A stretch of 52,355 nt of DNA from a virus, in the IMG/VR virus record IMGVR_UViG_3300020183_000108, positions 1 to 52,355 of that record; one strand, 5' to 3'. Below the pieces are notes generated by a model, which had not been told where the DNA came from, ran no database searches, and saw nothing but the letters and a program-made list of their open reading frames with translations. A program made the translations under genes and the position numbers. Within the stretch, counting starts at the first letter, position 1. Every line of letters begins with the position of its first letter. Positions 1 through 8,440 of this stretch are shown here, piece after piece.

Positions 1-131
1 AGCACGCAGGCATTCGCGTGGACATCGCTGGCGTGACCAGCTTCGTGCCGCTTGATCCAGCCAACACGGACTATTCCAACATAATGGCCCTGGTGGCGGC
101 GGGCGAACTCACGATAGCGCCTGCGGAGTAG
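1..131 (+). CDS. C-terminal fragment of a small tail-fibre-region protein
   Basis: The gene is open from the left edge (frame starting at base 3) and stops at TAG 129-131. The visible 42 residues include FVPLDPANTDY and end MALVAAGELTIAPAE. Short proteins with a DPANTDY segment near the C-terminus are common beside phage tail-fibre genes, and their role is unknown. The lysis cassette follows within 5 bases. If the genome is circular, this gene lies just downstream of the fibre gene cut by the right edge. The start and full length cannot be seen. The reading frame is certain; the family placement rests on recognition only. Confidence 0.7.
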   Translation, partial: HAGIRVDIAGVTSFVPLDPANTDYSNIMALVAAGELTIAPAE

Positions 132-135
132 GTTG

Positions 136-306
136 ATGATGGTTCAGATCAGCGAGACCGAGGCTCGGCTACAATCCCATGAGGCTGTATGCCAGCTACG
201 CTATGAGGCCATCAACGCCCGTCTAAAGCGACTCGAATCTATCCTGATGGTATCAGCCGGTACCATCATCACAGGCTTGGCGGCGATTGCTTTCAAGCTA
301 CATTAA
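136..306 (+). CDS. XhlA-like small lysis-associated membrane protein
   Basis: This 56-residue protein has a charged N-terminal helix (residues 1-36, rich in E, R, L and Q and likely coiled coil), then one hydrophobic segment (ILMVSAGTIITGLAAIAF, about 36-53). That is the layout of XhlA/haemolysin-type phage accessory lysis proteins. CGGAG at 124-128 is well placed as a ribosome binding site for ATG 136; an adjacent ATG at 139 is also possible. It precedes a holin and an endolysin, which supports a lysis role at the inner membrane. It has no enzymatic motif. A generic small membrane protein is the alternative. Confidence 0.65.
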   Translation: MMVQISETEARLQSHEAVCQLRYEAINARLKRLESILMVSAGTIITGLAAIAFKLH

Positions 307-318
307 AGGAGAACGACC

Positions 319-486
319 ATGTCTGCTGCTTTATGGATGGCGCTAGCTCGTCATATCCTGACTGCTGTTGGGGGTGTTCTTGTGGCTAAGGGCTACACGG
401 ATGCCGATACAGTAAACACCGCCGTTGGTGCAGCCGTTACCCTGGGCGGTATCGGCTGGTCCTTCGTCGAAAAGAAGCAGCGGTGA
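319..486 (+). CDS. Holin, Pam3-gp28 type
   Basis: This 55-residue protein has two hydrophobic stretches (residues about 4-22 and 34-48) separated by the polar loop KGYTDADTVN, and a basic tail (EKKQR). The pattern of a short N-terminal helix, a GGVLVAKGY segment, then AAVTLGGIGWS and a charged C-terminus matches the Pam3-gp28 family of putative holins, which permeabilise the inner membrane and release endolysin. AAGGAG at 306-311 is the ribosome binding site. The endolysin begins 10 bases after its stop, completing a lysis cassette with the upstream XhlA-like gene. Confidence 0.8.
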   Translation: MSAALWMALARHILTAVGGVLVAKGYTDADTVNTAVGAAVTLGGIGWSFVEKKQR

Positions 487-495
487 GCATCCGCT

Positions 496-1023
496 GTGGG
501 TGATAACTTCCCCAAAGCTCTGGCTACTGTGTTGCATCATGAAGGGGGGTGGGCTGACCACCCAAAAGACCCCGGCGGTGCGACCATGAAAGGTGTTACG
601 CTGGCGACCTACTCCAAGTTCTTGGGGCGTGATGCCACCAAGGAGGAGCTAAGGAATATCAGCGATGCCGAACTTCAGCAGATTTACCGTGGTCTGTACT
701 GGGACCGTATTTCTGGTGATGGGCTCCCTTCTGGCCTTGATCTGGTTGTGTTTGATATGGCCGTTAATGCAGGTCCCGGGCGTGCTGCTAAGATATTGCA
801 AGAAGTTTTGGGCGTCACGGTTGACAGGGCGATAGGCCCTAAAACGCTGACCATGGCTAAGACACGCCCCGCTTCTGAGCTTATCCGCGAGTTTTCGGAT
901 GCCCGAGAAGAATTTTACAAAAGGCTCCCGATCTATGCTACCTTCGGCAAGGGCTGGCTTCGCCGTGTCGATGAGGTTGAAACCGAAGCCTACAAACTCG
1001 TACACACAGGAGTCCGATCATGA
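496..1023 (+). CDS. Endolysin, glycoside hydrolase family 108 (N-acetylmuramidase)
   Basis: The 175-residue protein carries the GH108 signature near its N-terminus: HHEGGW at residues 14-19 with the predicted catalytic Glu16, then HPKDPGGAT and KGVT. The peptidoglycan-binding part follows (YWDRI, FDMAVNAGPGRA, VDRAIGPKTL). GH108 enzymes cut the glycan strand of murein. No signal peptide or membrane segment is visible, so release depends on the holin immediately upstream. The start is GTG 496; an in-frame stop 12 bases upstream (the holin stop) excludes an earlier start. Its end overlaps the next gene (ATGATGA). Confidence 0.93.
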   Translation: MGDNFPKALATVLHHEGGWADHPKDPGGATMKGVTLATYSKFLGRDATKEELRNISDAELQQIYRGLYWDRISGDGLPSGLDLVVFDMAVNAGPGRAAKILQEVLGVTVDRAIGPKTLTMAKTRPASELIREFSDAREEFYKRLPIYATFGKGWLRRVDEVETEAYKLVHTGVRS

Positions 1024-1178
1024 TGAAGGGTAAGATGAAGGCCACCAGTAAGGGTAAGATGGGCATGGCCAGCTACAAGAAGGGTGGCATGGTCGGCGGG
1101 TTTAAGCCCTGCCCCGGTTGCCCGACGCCGGGTAAGTGCCGCGCTGCTGGTAAGTGCTTGGCGAAAGCAAAGAAGTAA
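1020..1178 (+). CDS. Small Lys/Cys-rich basic protein
   Basis: This 52-residue, strongly basic protein has KGK and KKGGM segments in its first half and four cysteines in its second half (CPGCP, then GKC and GKC). It starts ATGATG inside the endolysin stop, so translation is probably coupled. The four cysteines could bind a metal ion, which is inference. Function is unknown. Several other small Lys/Gly-rich proteins occur in the late arm (10905, 45260, 45516, 45682), suggesting a shared role such as DNA binding or packaging into the virion. Confidence 0.6.
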   Translation: MMKGKMKATSKGKMGMASYKKGGMVGGFKPCPGCPTPGKCRAAGKCLAKAKK

Positions 1179-1184
1179 CCACTC

Positions 1185-3608
1185 GTGCCAGCAGTTAAGA
1201 TCACCAAGTTCCTCGGGACAACTCCGAAAAACGCTTCGGAGTTGTTACCCGATACTGCTGCGCAGATTGCAGAGAACTGCAAGCTGTACTCCGGTGATCT
1301 TATCCCCTACCCCACGCCGGTTATCGTGGGGGACGCACATCGTACGGGTACCATCCGCACGCTCTATGCTCTGCGGGACCCGGATACCAATGACCCCGTG
1401 TGGCTCACATGGAACGATGTTGTTGATATTGCCACCCCGGCCACAGACGAAGCGGGTGAGCAGCGGTTCTACTATACTGGCGACGGCGCACCGAAGGTCA
1501 GCACCTACGACTTGGCCACACAGGGGTCCGAACCTTACCCCAATGGGTATTACGATCTTGGCCTGCCGTTGCCTACAGTTAAGCCGACCTCGGTAGCCAC
1601 GACGTTTACACCGGTCACCACTTCATCTTTCGCCCGCGCCGCAGGCAACAACGTCACCCTGGTAACAAGCGCGGCCCACAATTTGAAGTCCGGTGCCATC
1701 ATTACGGTTTCGGGGTTTGCGTATCGCACCGGGACATACAGCCGCACAGGCACACTCATCACGGTGACGATCACCGGGCACGGACTTTCCAGCGGTTCTG
1801 ATGTCCTGCTCAAGTTCACATCTGGCACCGCCACGACCAACACCTATACCATCACGGTGACGGGCACAGACACCTTTACCTGCAACGACACTGCTTCGGG
1901 TTCGACCAGTGGTGATGTGAGCTGGGATATTGGCGATCTGAACACCACCGCAGAAGTGACGGTCATCAACTCAACGACCATTAGGTACTTCTCACCCGGT
2001 CCGACTGTTACCACCACGTCAAGTTCGGCAGGTACGGTTGATCTTGGCGGGCAGATTCAGTCGCGCAACTACCTCTACACTTGGTACACAGGTTGGCAGG
2101 AGGAGTCGATTGGTTCCGAACCCTCAGACGCCCTGTTTATCAAGGAGGGGCAAACTGTTACTGTTGGCACGCTACCCACGCTGCCGCCTTCGGGCAATAA
2201 TTTCATCCGTGGTATTCGGCTCTACCGCACCCTTGCAGGGACGACGGATGCAGAGTATTTTCGGTTAGCTACGCTCCGGTTCCCCAACACCATCACGACC
2301 GTGGAGCGTACTAGCAACGTCTCCATGGTAACTTTTGAGTATCCACACCAGTTATTCAAGGATGACCGCTTCAAGATCAGCGGGTGTAGTGTGGCGTCGT
2401 TCGACATCACGGGCGGTATCGTTACCGAAGTCGTTGACCAATACACGATTGAGTACGCTCAGACGGCTTCAAACGTCACTTCAACGACCGCCACTGGCAC
2501 GCTCTACTATGATGTGTCTGAGAACCCGCCAACGACCACGGCACGGTATTGGGGCGACGGCGGTATTTACGACTTCACGGATGACTTCAGTTTCCGGTCA
2601 CTTACCAGCATTCTACAATCCAACGATTACAATGCGCCACCCGAGGGGCTTCAGGGTCTGACGATTATTCAGAGTAGCATCCTTGCGGGGTTTGTTGGGA
2701 ACACACTCTACCTGTCTGAGCCGGGTGTGTTTCATGCGTGGCCACAAGCCTACGTCAAGACCTTTGATAGCAATATCGTGGGACTCGCTCAGATCGGTGG
2801 TAACCTGTTGGTTCTGACCGAGGGCTACCCGTATATCCTGTCAGGCTCAAACCCCGCGGTTATGTCGCAGGCCCGGTTGTCGGCGCGCTACCCATGCCTT
2901 AATCGGCGTAGCATCGTTGAGACCAGTTTCGGCGTTATCTACTCTACCCATGATGGTTTGGCGATCTATGCACCTTCATCGTCAGCGCAGCTTCTGACCC
3001 GTTTGATCCACAGCAGCGACACATGGAATGCGTCGCTTGACCCCGATACATTGGTGGGTGTGACGTTCAAGGATACATACATCGCGTCCTCTGATACCGG
3101 TTCGATTGTGTTGGAGCCCGGCACCGGGCAGAACGTCGGCACCTTTGTTGATAATGCTTTCACCTTCACCGCCGCGTGGTATGATAATATCACAAACAAC
3201 TTATACGTTGTATCTGGCACCAACGGTGATATTTATCAGTGGGATGACGCCACTCAGCCCAACTCAACCATGCGGTGGAAGTCAAAGACCTTCATCACCA
3301 AGGACTTCACGAACGTCGGTGCAGCTCGCATCGTTGCGGATTACACAGGCGTGGCTGGGTCATCCTTCTGGGAAGATGTTGATACCGCATGGAACGTGAC
3401 CGAAGAACTGTGGGATGCGGCTGACCCGATTACCTTCAAACTATACGTGGATAAGAACCTCATCTTCACCACAACACAGTCCAATAGTAGCCTATTCCGG
3501 CTACCATCGGGGTATAGAAGCGATACCTTCGAGGTAGAGATTGAAAGCCTTGTTCGGGTTCGTGCGATCCATTTGGCTGACACACCAACTGGTCTGAGGA
3601 CAGCGTAA
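1185..3608 (+). CDS. Large virion structural protein, possible tail nozzle or hub
   Basis: This 807-residue protein starts at GTG 1185 and contains many Thr/Ser/Val-rich beta-type stretches (about residues 130-270) and no enzymatic motif. The start (KFLGTTPKNASELLPDTAAQ...CKLYSGDLIPYPTPVIVG) resembles the opening of podovirus nozzle or tail-tubular-B-type proteins, which list a self-assembling set of units, but this is weak. The following gene overlaps by one base (TAATG). Its position between lysis genes and ejection proteins fits a tail or virion component. A neck or fibre role cannot be excluded. Confidence 0.65.
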   Translation: MPAVKITKFLGTTPKNASELLPDTAAQIAENCKLYSGDLIPYPTPVIVGDAHRTGTIRTLYALRDPDTNDPVWLTWNDVVDIATPATDEAGEQRFYYTGDGAPKVSTYDLATQGSEPYPNGYYDLGLPLPTVKPTSVATTFTPVTTSSFARAAGNNVTLVTSAAHNLKSGAIITVSGFAYRTGTYSRTGTLITVTITGHGLSSGSDVLLKFTSGTATTNTYTITVTGTDTFTCNDTASGSTSGDVSWDIGDLNTTAEVTVINSTTIRYFSPGPTVTTTSSSAGTVDLGGQIQSRNYLYTWYTGWQEESIGSEPSDALFIKEGQTVTVGTLPTLPPSGNNFIRGIRLYRTLAGTTDAEYFRLATLRFPNTITTVERTSNVSMVTFEYPHQLFKDDRFKISGCSVASFDITGGIVTEVVDQYTIEYAQTASNVTSTTATGTLYYDVSENPPTTTARYWGDGGIYDFTDDFSFRSLTSILQSNDYNAPPEGLQGLTIIQSSILAGFVGNTLYLSEPGVFHAWPQAYVKTFDSNIVGLAQIGGNLLVLTEGYPYILSGSNPAVMSQARLSARYPCLNRRSIVETSFGVIYSTHDGLAIYAPSSSAQLLTRLIHSSDTWNASLDPDTLVGVTFKDTYIASSDTGSIVLEPGTGQNVGTFVDNAFTFTAAWYDNITNNLYVVSGTNGDIYQWDDATQPNSTMRWKSKTFITKDFTNVGAARIVADYTGVAGSSFWEDVDTAWNVTEELWDAADPITFKLYVDKNLIFTTTQSNSSLFRLPSGYRSDTFEVEIESLVRVRAIHLADTPTGLRTA

Positions 3609-3958
3609 TGTCACGCTTTACAGGCATCCCCGAGATACCGCAGGGCGGTATTGACGAGTGGCAGTATCGCGTTCTTGATGCGATGAAGCAGAATGTTGAG
3701 CTGTTGACCAACACCCGGAACGAAGAAGATCAGGCCAGCGTGGCTATTACGCGGTCGAGTATCTCGACTCGTCCTCCCGGCGCCGCTCAGTTCCAGGGGC
3801 TGTCGGCTCGCGGCACGGGGTTCACCATCAGCGGTGTTCAGGTCCCGTCTCTTGACGATTACAACGCACTCTTGCAGGACTTTATCAGGTTGAGTCAGGA
3901 TGTGGCCAACCTCCGTTCTACCGTCTCAACGCTTATCACCCAGATAAGGGGGCTATGA
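3608..3958 (+). CDS. Small virion-associated protein with C-terminal coiled coil
   Basis: This 116-residue protein opens with a Gly/Pro-containing stretch (FTGIPEIPQGGIDEWQYR), has a Ser/Gly-rich middle, and ends with a heptad-like helix (FIRLSQDVANLRSTVSTLI) typical of trimerising phage structural proteins. It overlaps its neighbours at both ends (TAATG and ATGA), so it is translationally coupled within the structural operon. No known domain is recognised. A small tail or ejection-complex subunit is inferred from context only. Confidence 0.55.
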   Translation: MSRFTGIPEIPQGGIDEWQYRVLDAMKQNVELLTNTRNEEDQASVAITRSSISTRPPGAAQFQGLSARGTGFTISGVQVPSLDDYNALLQDFIRLSQDVANLRSTVSTLITQIRGL

Positions 3959-4722
3959 TGTCATACTCCACCACGTCGCTTGACCTGCCCCCGGCATTGG
4001 CAAGCCTGCTTGCTCCGACTGCTGCACCGGCTATGGGGCCGGGCGGTATCGCCACTTCTGCTATGGGCAACCGCGCCGCTATGATGGGTTCTGCTGCTAT
4101 GCCCACATATCAGATGGGCGGGATGGTCGGCCCCGGCGGTATGCCGATGCGGCCTGATATGGGTATGGGTAGCGCCATGGGTGGTATGCCCGGTCTGGCC
4201 CCTGCTGGCGCAATGCAGCAAACCCTTACTCCGGGTCAGGTTTCCGGCGAAGTTCAACGGTTTGTGCAGCAGAACCCCGACCAAGTGAACCAGATTCGTA
4301 TGCAGATTGAGCGGTTTGTTCAGTCCGGTCAGGTTACGCTCCAAGAACTAAATATGATGGTTCAGATGGCGCAAGCTGCGGCTAGTAACCCAGCACTTTA
4401 CAAACAGCTTCGTATGATCGCCATTCAGCGCGGGTTGGCTACAGCCGATGAGGTCAGTGAGGAGTTCGACCCCGGCCTCATTTTTGTTCTGCTTTTGATC
4501 GGTTCTGCTATGCAGTCTGGTGGTATGCAGCCGGATGCTATGCCTTCTTTGAAGAAAGGCGGGATGCTTCCTAGGAAGGCGGCTGATGACGGCGAAGCCG
4601 TGGTTGCTCAGCTTCATGAAGGTGAGTACGTCATCCCGGCCCACATTGTCCGGGCCAAGGGTACCGAATTTTTCGACAAGATGTTGCAGACGCACAAGCA
4701 ATCCAATGACTCGGACGATTGA
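3955..4722 (+). CDS. Met/Gly-rich virion protein with conserved C-terminal FFDKM motif
   Basis: The 255-residue protein has a first 90 residues dominated by Met, Gly, Ala and Pro (repeated MG and GGM units), an amphipathic helical middle (QVNQIRMQIERFVQSGQVTL), a hydrophobic segment (PGLIFVLLLIGSA, about 177-190), and the C-terminal block EGEYVIPAHIVRAKGTEFFDKM. That last block recurs in predicted virion proteins of many marine phages. A membrane-active ejection component would fit the hydrophobic segment and the place in the operon, but function is unknown. It overlaps the next gene by 17 bases. Confidence 0.55.
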   Translation: MMSYSTTSLDLPPALASLLAPTAAPAMGPGGIATSAMGNRAAMMGSAAMPTYQMGGMVGPGGMPMRPDMGMGSAMGGMPGLAPAGAMQQTLTPGQVSGEVQRFVQQNPDQVNQIRMQIERFVQSGQVTLQELNMMVQMAQAAASNPALYKQLRMIAIQRGLATADEVSEEFDPGLIFVLLLIGSAMQSGGMQPDAMPSLKKGGMLPRKAADDGEAVVAQLHEGEYVIPAHIVRAKGTEFFDKMLQTHKQSNDSDD

Positions 4723-5134
4723 GCATCTGACCCCTGCCCGGGTTGAGGAGTTATGGCCCTACATAGAGCCGCTCCTCTACCACGTGGATTACGAGGGTAT
4801 CGACGCCCCCAATCCTATAAACCCTGAGTACGTGCGAACTACGGCTCGGTATGGTGTGACCAACATCTTGGGGATATTTGACGGAGAGCATCTGGACCTG
4901 ATCGTGGTCTCCGAATTTGCTATTGTGCGCGGGGTCAAAACTGCTAGTATTTCAGCCATGGCTGGTAAAGGGTTGTTGAAGGCTCGTTCCGAGGTTTGGC
5001 AGGACATTCTGGCGTGGTTCAAAGCCGCAGGTGCTTGCGCTGTGGACGCATATGCGAAACCAAGACTTGCTAGGATATACCAGCAAAAGTTTGGCTTTGA
5101 TCAGGGTTGTTCCTATATACGTATGGAACTTTAG
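4706..5134 (+). CDS. GNAT-fold acetyltransferase-like protein of the ejection cluster
   Basis: This 142-residue protein begins MTRTIEHLTPARVEELW and shows the order of elements of a GCN5-related N-acetyltransferase: a helix near the start, central strands (ILGIFDG, LDLIVVSEFAIV), a helix (KGLLKARSEVWQDILAWFKAAG) and the C-terminal YQQKFGF turn. The usual acetyl-CoA loop Q/RxxGxG/A is only partly visible (AMAGKG), so activity is uncertain. GNAT-like folds also occur in podovirus internal virion proteins such as T7 gp13, and its neighbours are ejection-type proteins, so a structural role is as likely as catalysis. The start inside the upstream gene is the one that preserves the conserved N-terminus. 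Confidence 0.6.
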   Translation: MTRTIEHLTPARVEELWPYIEPLLYHVDYEGIDAPNPINPEYVRTTARYGVTNILGIFDGEHLDLIVVSEFAIVRGVKTASISAMAGKGLLKARSEVWQDILAWFKAAGACAVDAYAKPRLARIYQQKFGFDQGCSYIRMEL

Positions 5135-5143
5135 GAGGGTAGC

Positions 5144-6403
5144 ATGGGTGGTGTAGGTAGAGGTGTTAGCCGAGCACTCTCTTTGAATAGGGGCGGTACG
5201 CTCAGCAATGCTCTTGGGGGTCCTCAAGGTGTTGCTGCCGTTATCGGTATTGCCGCTGCAATCGCCATACCCTTTGCTCTACCTGCTGTTGCAAGTACGC
5301 TTGCCACCTCTCTCTCCATTTCGCCCCTTTTGGCTTCCACGCTTGCGGGCGCCGGTATGGGCGCGGCTGCGGGTGCCTTGTCCGGCTCGATGGTCGGTAA
5401 TGTTGGGACTGGCGCATTGATTGGCGGCGCGGGCGGCGCTGCCAGTGGGTTTATACAGGGAGGCGGGATTAGCCAAGTCGGTAATGCGCTGTTTGGTCCT
5501 ACCACCCCTGCTCCTACCACCCCTGCTGTTACCACCCCTGCTGCTGCCTTCGGCGGCGCGCAGGGATATGAAGCCTTAGCTGCCCCTGCCGGTGGGTTTG
5601 AGTCTGCTGCTGCGACTGGCGGCGGTTTTGCTGGTGGTAGCACGCCTCTTACAGCGGCAGAGGTAATGGCGACTCAAGCCATACCAGCATCCGGTATAGG
5701 CAGCGGAGCAACTTCTTCTGGCGGCACGGCAGGTAATCCCATGCAACAGACGACTACTAGTTTTGCTCCCCAAGGTTCTAGGGTCGAGCGTTTCCTCGGT
5801 GGCCTTACGGGTAGCGGCACAAAGATGGACCTCACCACGGCTGAGGGTGTGGGCCGTGCGCTATCTCCGATTGTCAGCCCCGCTGGCATCGCCGGTGTCG
5901 GGCAGCTCGCCATGACAATGTTCAACAAGCCGACTGAAAGCCTGACCGCACAAGAGCGGTCTTTCGTCAATGAGACGGCTGAGCTTGCTGGTACCAACCG
6001 GGCTTTGTTTGAGCAGCGTGTGAACTCCGCGCGCCGCCTGTTGCAGCAGGGCACACCCAATCCCGAAGAAGCCTACGCTCAAGCCAGCATGGGTGTGCAA
6101 CGCCGCTTCCGCGAAGCCGGTCTGCGTGAGACCGGTGACGTTCGGCGTGGTCTGATCGAAGGTGCCCGCCTCGGCGCTGCGGCTATCCCAGGTGAGTATA
6201 CTCGGGCTGCTTCGCTTACCCAGGCCGGTCTGTCGGCTATGCCATCAACCGCGCCGCAGGGTGCCGAAGGCATGGCGCTTCCGGTGTATCGCGATCTTGA
6301 ACGCCGTCAGCGTGAGTATCAAACTGATCTTAGCCGTGGGTTCGGTACGCTCGCGTCGGCGTTCGGTGGCCGTTCTAAGGGTGGGTTGTTCGGTTACTAT
6401 TGA
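5144..6403 (+). CDS. Ala/Gly-rich internal virion (ejection) protein
   Basis: The 419-residue protein has a long hydrophobic, glycine-zipper-like region (about residues 27-107, for example GIAAAIAIPFALPAVAS and GAGMGAAAGAL), then a Pro/Thr linker of PTTPA units, then an alpha-helical C-terminal half (ELAGTNRALFEQRVNSARRL, RDLERRQREYQTDLSRG) ending GLFGYY. A membrane-inserting part plus helical part is expected of proteins ejected to form a DNA channel. AGGAGGGT just before ATG 5144 is a strong ribosome binding site. The assignment is by composition and position between GNAT-like and large ejection genes, not by recognised homology. Confidence 0.6.
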   Translation: MGGVGRGVSRALSLNRGGTLSNALGGPQGVAAVIGIAAAIAIPFALPAVASTLATSLSISPLLASTLAGAGMGAAAGALSGSMVGNVGTGALIGGAGGAASGFIQGGGISQVGNALFGPTTPAPTTPAVTTPAAAFGGAQGYEALAAPAGGFESAAATGGGFAGGSTPLTAAEVMATQAIPASGIGSGATSSGGTAGNPMQQTTTSFAPQGSRVERFLGGLTGSGTKMDLTTAEGVGRALSPIVSPAGIAGVGQLAMTMFNKPTESLTAQERSFVNETAELAGTNRALFEQRVNSARRLLQQGTPNPEEAYAQASMGVQRRFREAGLRETGDVRRGLIEGARLGAAAIPGEYTRAASLTQAGLSAMPSTAPQGAEGMALPVYRDLERRQREYQTDLSRGFGTLASAFGGRSKGGLFGYY

Positions 6404-6418
6404 CCTTCGGAGGTCTGC

Positions 6419-8428
6419 ATGTCTGGTTATCTATATCCCTACGCTCCATACCCTACTGCTGGAAACTTGCAGTCTGCTGGGCAAGCGTTCCTTGGCGGTT
6501 TCGGCGCGGGTCAGGAGATCGAGTCCCGCGCTCAGGACATGGATGTAAAGAACCAGCTTCAGAAACTTCGGCAAGCTGAAGAAGAACGTCAGCGGCAGGC
6601 ATTTCCGTTGCGGATGCAACTGGCTGAGCAGCAGATGAAGTTTGCCGCACAGAACCAGCCTCTGACCCTTGAGCGGATGCGTCTGACCAACCAACAACTG
6701 CAAGCCAGCCTTGCGGCTCTTGCTCAGCAGCGTGCGGCTGCGGCGGAACTTGCAAGGCTGTATGGTCCGTCCGGAAGCGGTGCAGGTGTGATGCCCTCCG
6801 CTGCTGCTCCGCAGCCTGCGGCACCTCCTCCCCTTGCGCCGCCAGTTCAAGGGTATCCCGGCCTTCTGGAACCATACACACCACGTGCGGTTGCGCCCGC
6901 AGCGCCTCGGTTTGCACCTTATGGGGAAGAAGCACCCGGCCCGCGGTCTAACCTTGATTTTGGAGTTCAGCGGTTTGGTGACCGGGATTTCGGTCGCCGC
7001 TTTACCGGTGTTCAGGTCGCCAGTGGCGGCATCAATGTTGACACGGGCCTTCCCGCAGGTGTGACACCTGAAATGCTGGAGCCGGATTACCAGCGGTATC
7101 CGCAGACAGGCTACCCCGTAGGGCCGCAGGAAGGCCCAAGCCCAACTGCACCAGGGGCGTTACCCGCCGCACTGCTACCTCCTGAACAACGTGCTGGCGC
7201 TGTGGCGCCTGTTATAGCACCTCCGGCACTTCCTTCACCCACTGGTCGCCTACCATTGGTCAGACCCGATATAATACCTTCCCCCAGCAGCCCACGCCTT
7301 ATGGATGCTGCAGTTGCTGAACTGTCTGCCAGTCCGTCTTTGCAAACCCCGGATGTGGTTCAGCGGGTTGCGGGTCAGTATGGGGTTGACCCTAATGTCC
7401 TTGCTCAGCGCCTTGGTGTTACATTACCTGCACAAGCTGCCGCGCCCCAAACTACCGCAACTGAACAGGCACCTTACGGAGAAAACGCACCCGGTCTCGC
7501 CGGTGCTATCCCGGCAATAGACTACACACCCGCTCCGACTGAGGGTCCGGCGGGTTTGCGCCAGCAAGGCGCACCTACCCAGCAGCAGGTTGATGCTGAC
7601 GTCGCCAGGCGCCTAAACAACTTGACCACCGAAACGCCTGATCCGCTGTCACCTATGGACTCGTATCGGGTGGGTGTTGAGTCGCGTGCATTGGATATTG
7701 AAGCGCGTAATATCGAAGTTGCTACACGTAGGATTGATGCTATGCGGCGTGAAGCCGCAATCTTGGCCCGAGGCGGGAACACCCAAGGGGCCATTGCGAT
7801 AATGACCAGTGTTCGTAATGCCGAAGCCGAACTTGAAGCCAGGAGTTCTGCTCTGGCGCTTCAGCGTGCCAACCTGAATGGCCGTATCAATACATCTGAG
7901 TTTGCGGCTGGCAACTTTGGTCCTATGGCCAATGACATCTTCCAGGCATCGGGCGGGCGGTTGCGTTTACAACCAGTTGCGGGGACCGATAACTTCAATC
8001 TTATTGGTCCAGATGGTCAGGTGCGTGGCACCCGGACACGGCAACAACTGATCAACGATGGCCGTTATTTGTATGAGACAAACTACCAAAACCAGATAAA
8101 GGCCATTCGCGAACGTCTCGTTAAGCGTTCCGATGAGATATTCAAAGCTACCGCCGCTGCACTTGAGCAGAGCCTCAAGGATACCAGTGCTGCAACACGC
8201 GACATTGCGATTGAGCGTGCCAAACAACAAGCCGAAGCTGCATACCGTGCGTCTGAAATCAAAGTTACAGTCGACACGCAGAATGGTTTGATTATCTTTC
8301 AAGACTCTCGGGGTATCATCCCACGCCGTATTCTGCGGGTGGTTCCGGCGCGTGATGCGCGCGGTAGGCCAATACAGGGGCAGTTTGCCACCGAAGAAGT
8401 TGAAGCGCAGGCTCGGCCAGCTCAGTAA
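6419..8428 (+). CDS. Gln/Pro/Ala-rich coiled-coil internal virion protein
   Basis: This 669-residue protein has a long N-terminal helix (about 35-120, rich in Q, E, R and L), a disordered Pro/Ala-rich middle (about 120-390, with APYGEEAPG and APYGENAPG near-repeats), and a helical C-terminal half. There are no transmembrane segments and no enzyme motif. GGAGG ahead of ATG 6419 is a strong ribosome binding site. It sits between the Ala/Gly-rich protein and the 2513-residue protein, forming a three-gene ejection set comparable in layout to T7 gp14-gp15-gp16. That comparison is inferred from order and composition. Confidence 0.6.
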   Translation: MSGYLYPYAPYPTAGNLQSAGQAFLGGFGAGQEIESRAQDMDVKNQLQKLRQAEEERQRQAFPLRMQLAEQQMKFAAQNQPLTLERMRLTNQQLQASLAALAQQRAAAAELARLYGPSGSGAGVMPSAAAPQPAAPPPLAPPVQGYPGLLEPYTPRAVAPAAPRFAPYGEEAPGPRSNLDFGVQRFGDRDFGRRFTGVQVASGGINVDTGLPAGVTPEMLEPDYQRYPQTGYPVGPQEGPSPTAPGALPAALLPPEQRAGAVAPVIAPPALPSPTGRLPLVRPDIIPSPSSPRLMDAAVAELSASPSLQTPDVVQRVAGQYGVDPNVLAQRLGVTLPAQAAAPQTTATEQAPYGENAPGLAGAIPAIDYTPAPTEGPAGLRQQGAPTQQQVDADVARRLNNLTTETPDPLSPMDSYRVGVESRALDIEARNIEVATRRIDAMRREAAILARGGNTQGAIAIMTSVRNAEAELEARSSALALQRANLNGRINTSEFAAGNFGPMANDIFQASGGRLRLQPVAGTDNFNLIGPDGQVRGTRTRQQLINDGRYLYETNYQNQIKAIRERLVKRSDEIFKATAAALEQSLKDTSAATRDIAIERAKQQAEAAYRASEIKVTVDTQNGLIIFQDSRGIIPRRILRVVPARDARGRPIQGQFATEEVEAQARPAQ

Positions 8429-8440
8429 AGCGAGGTTACA

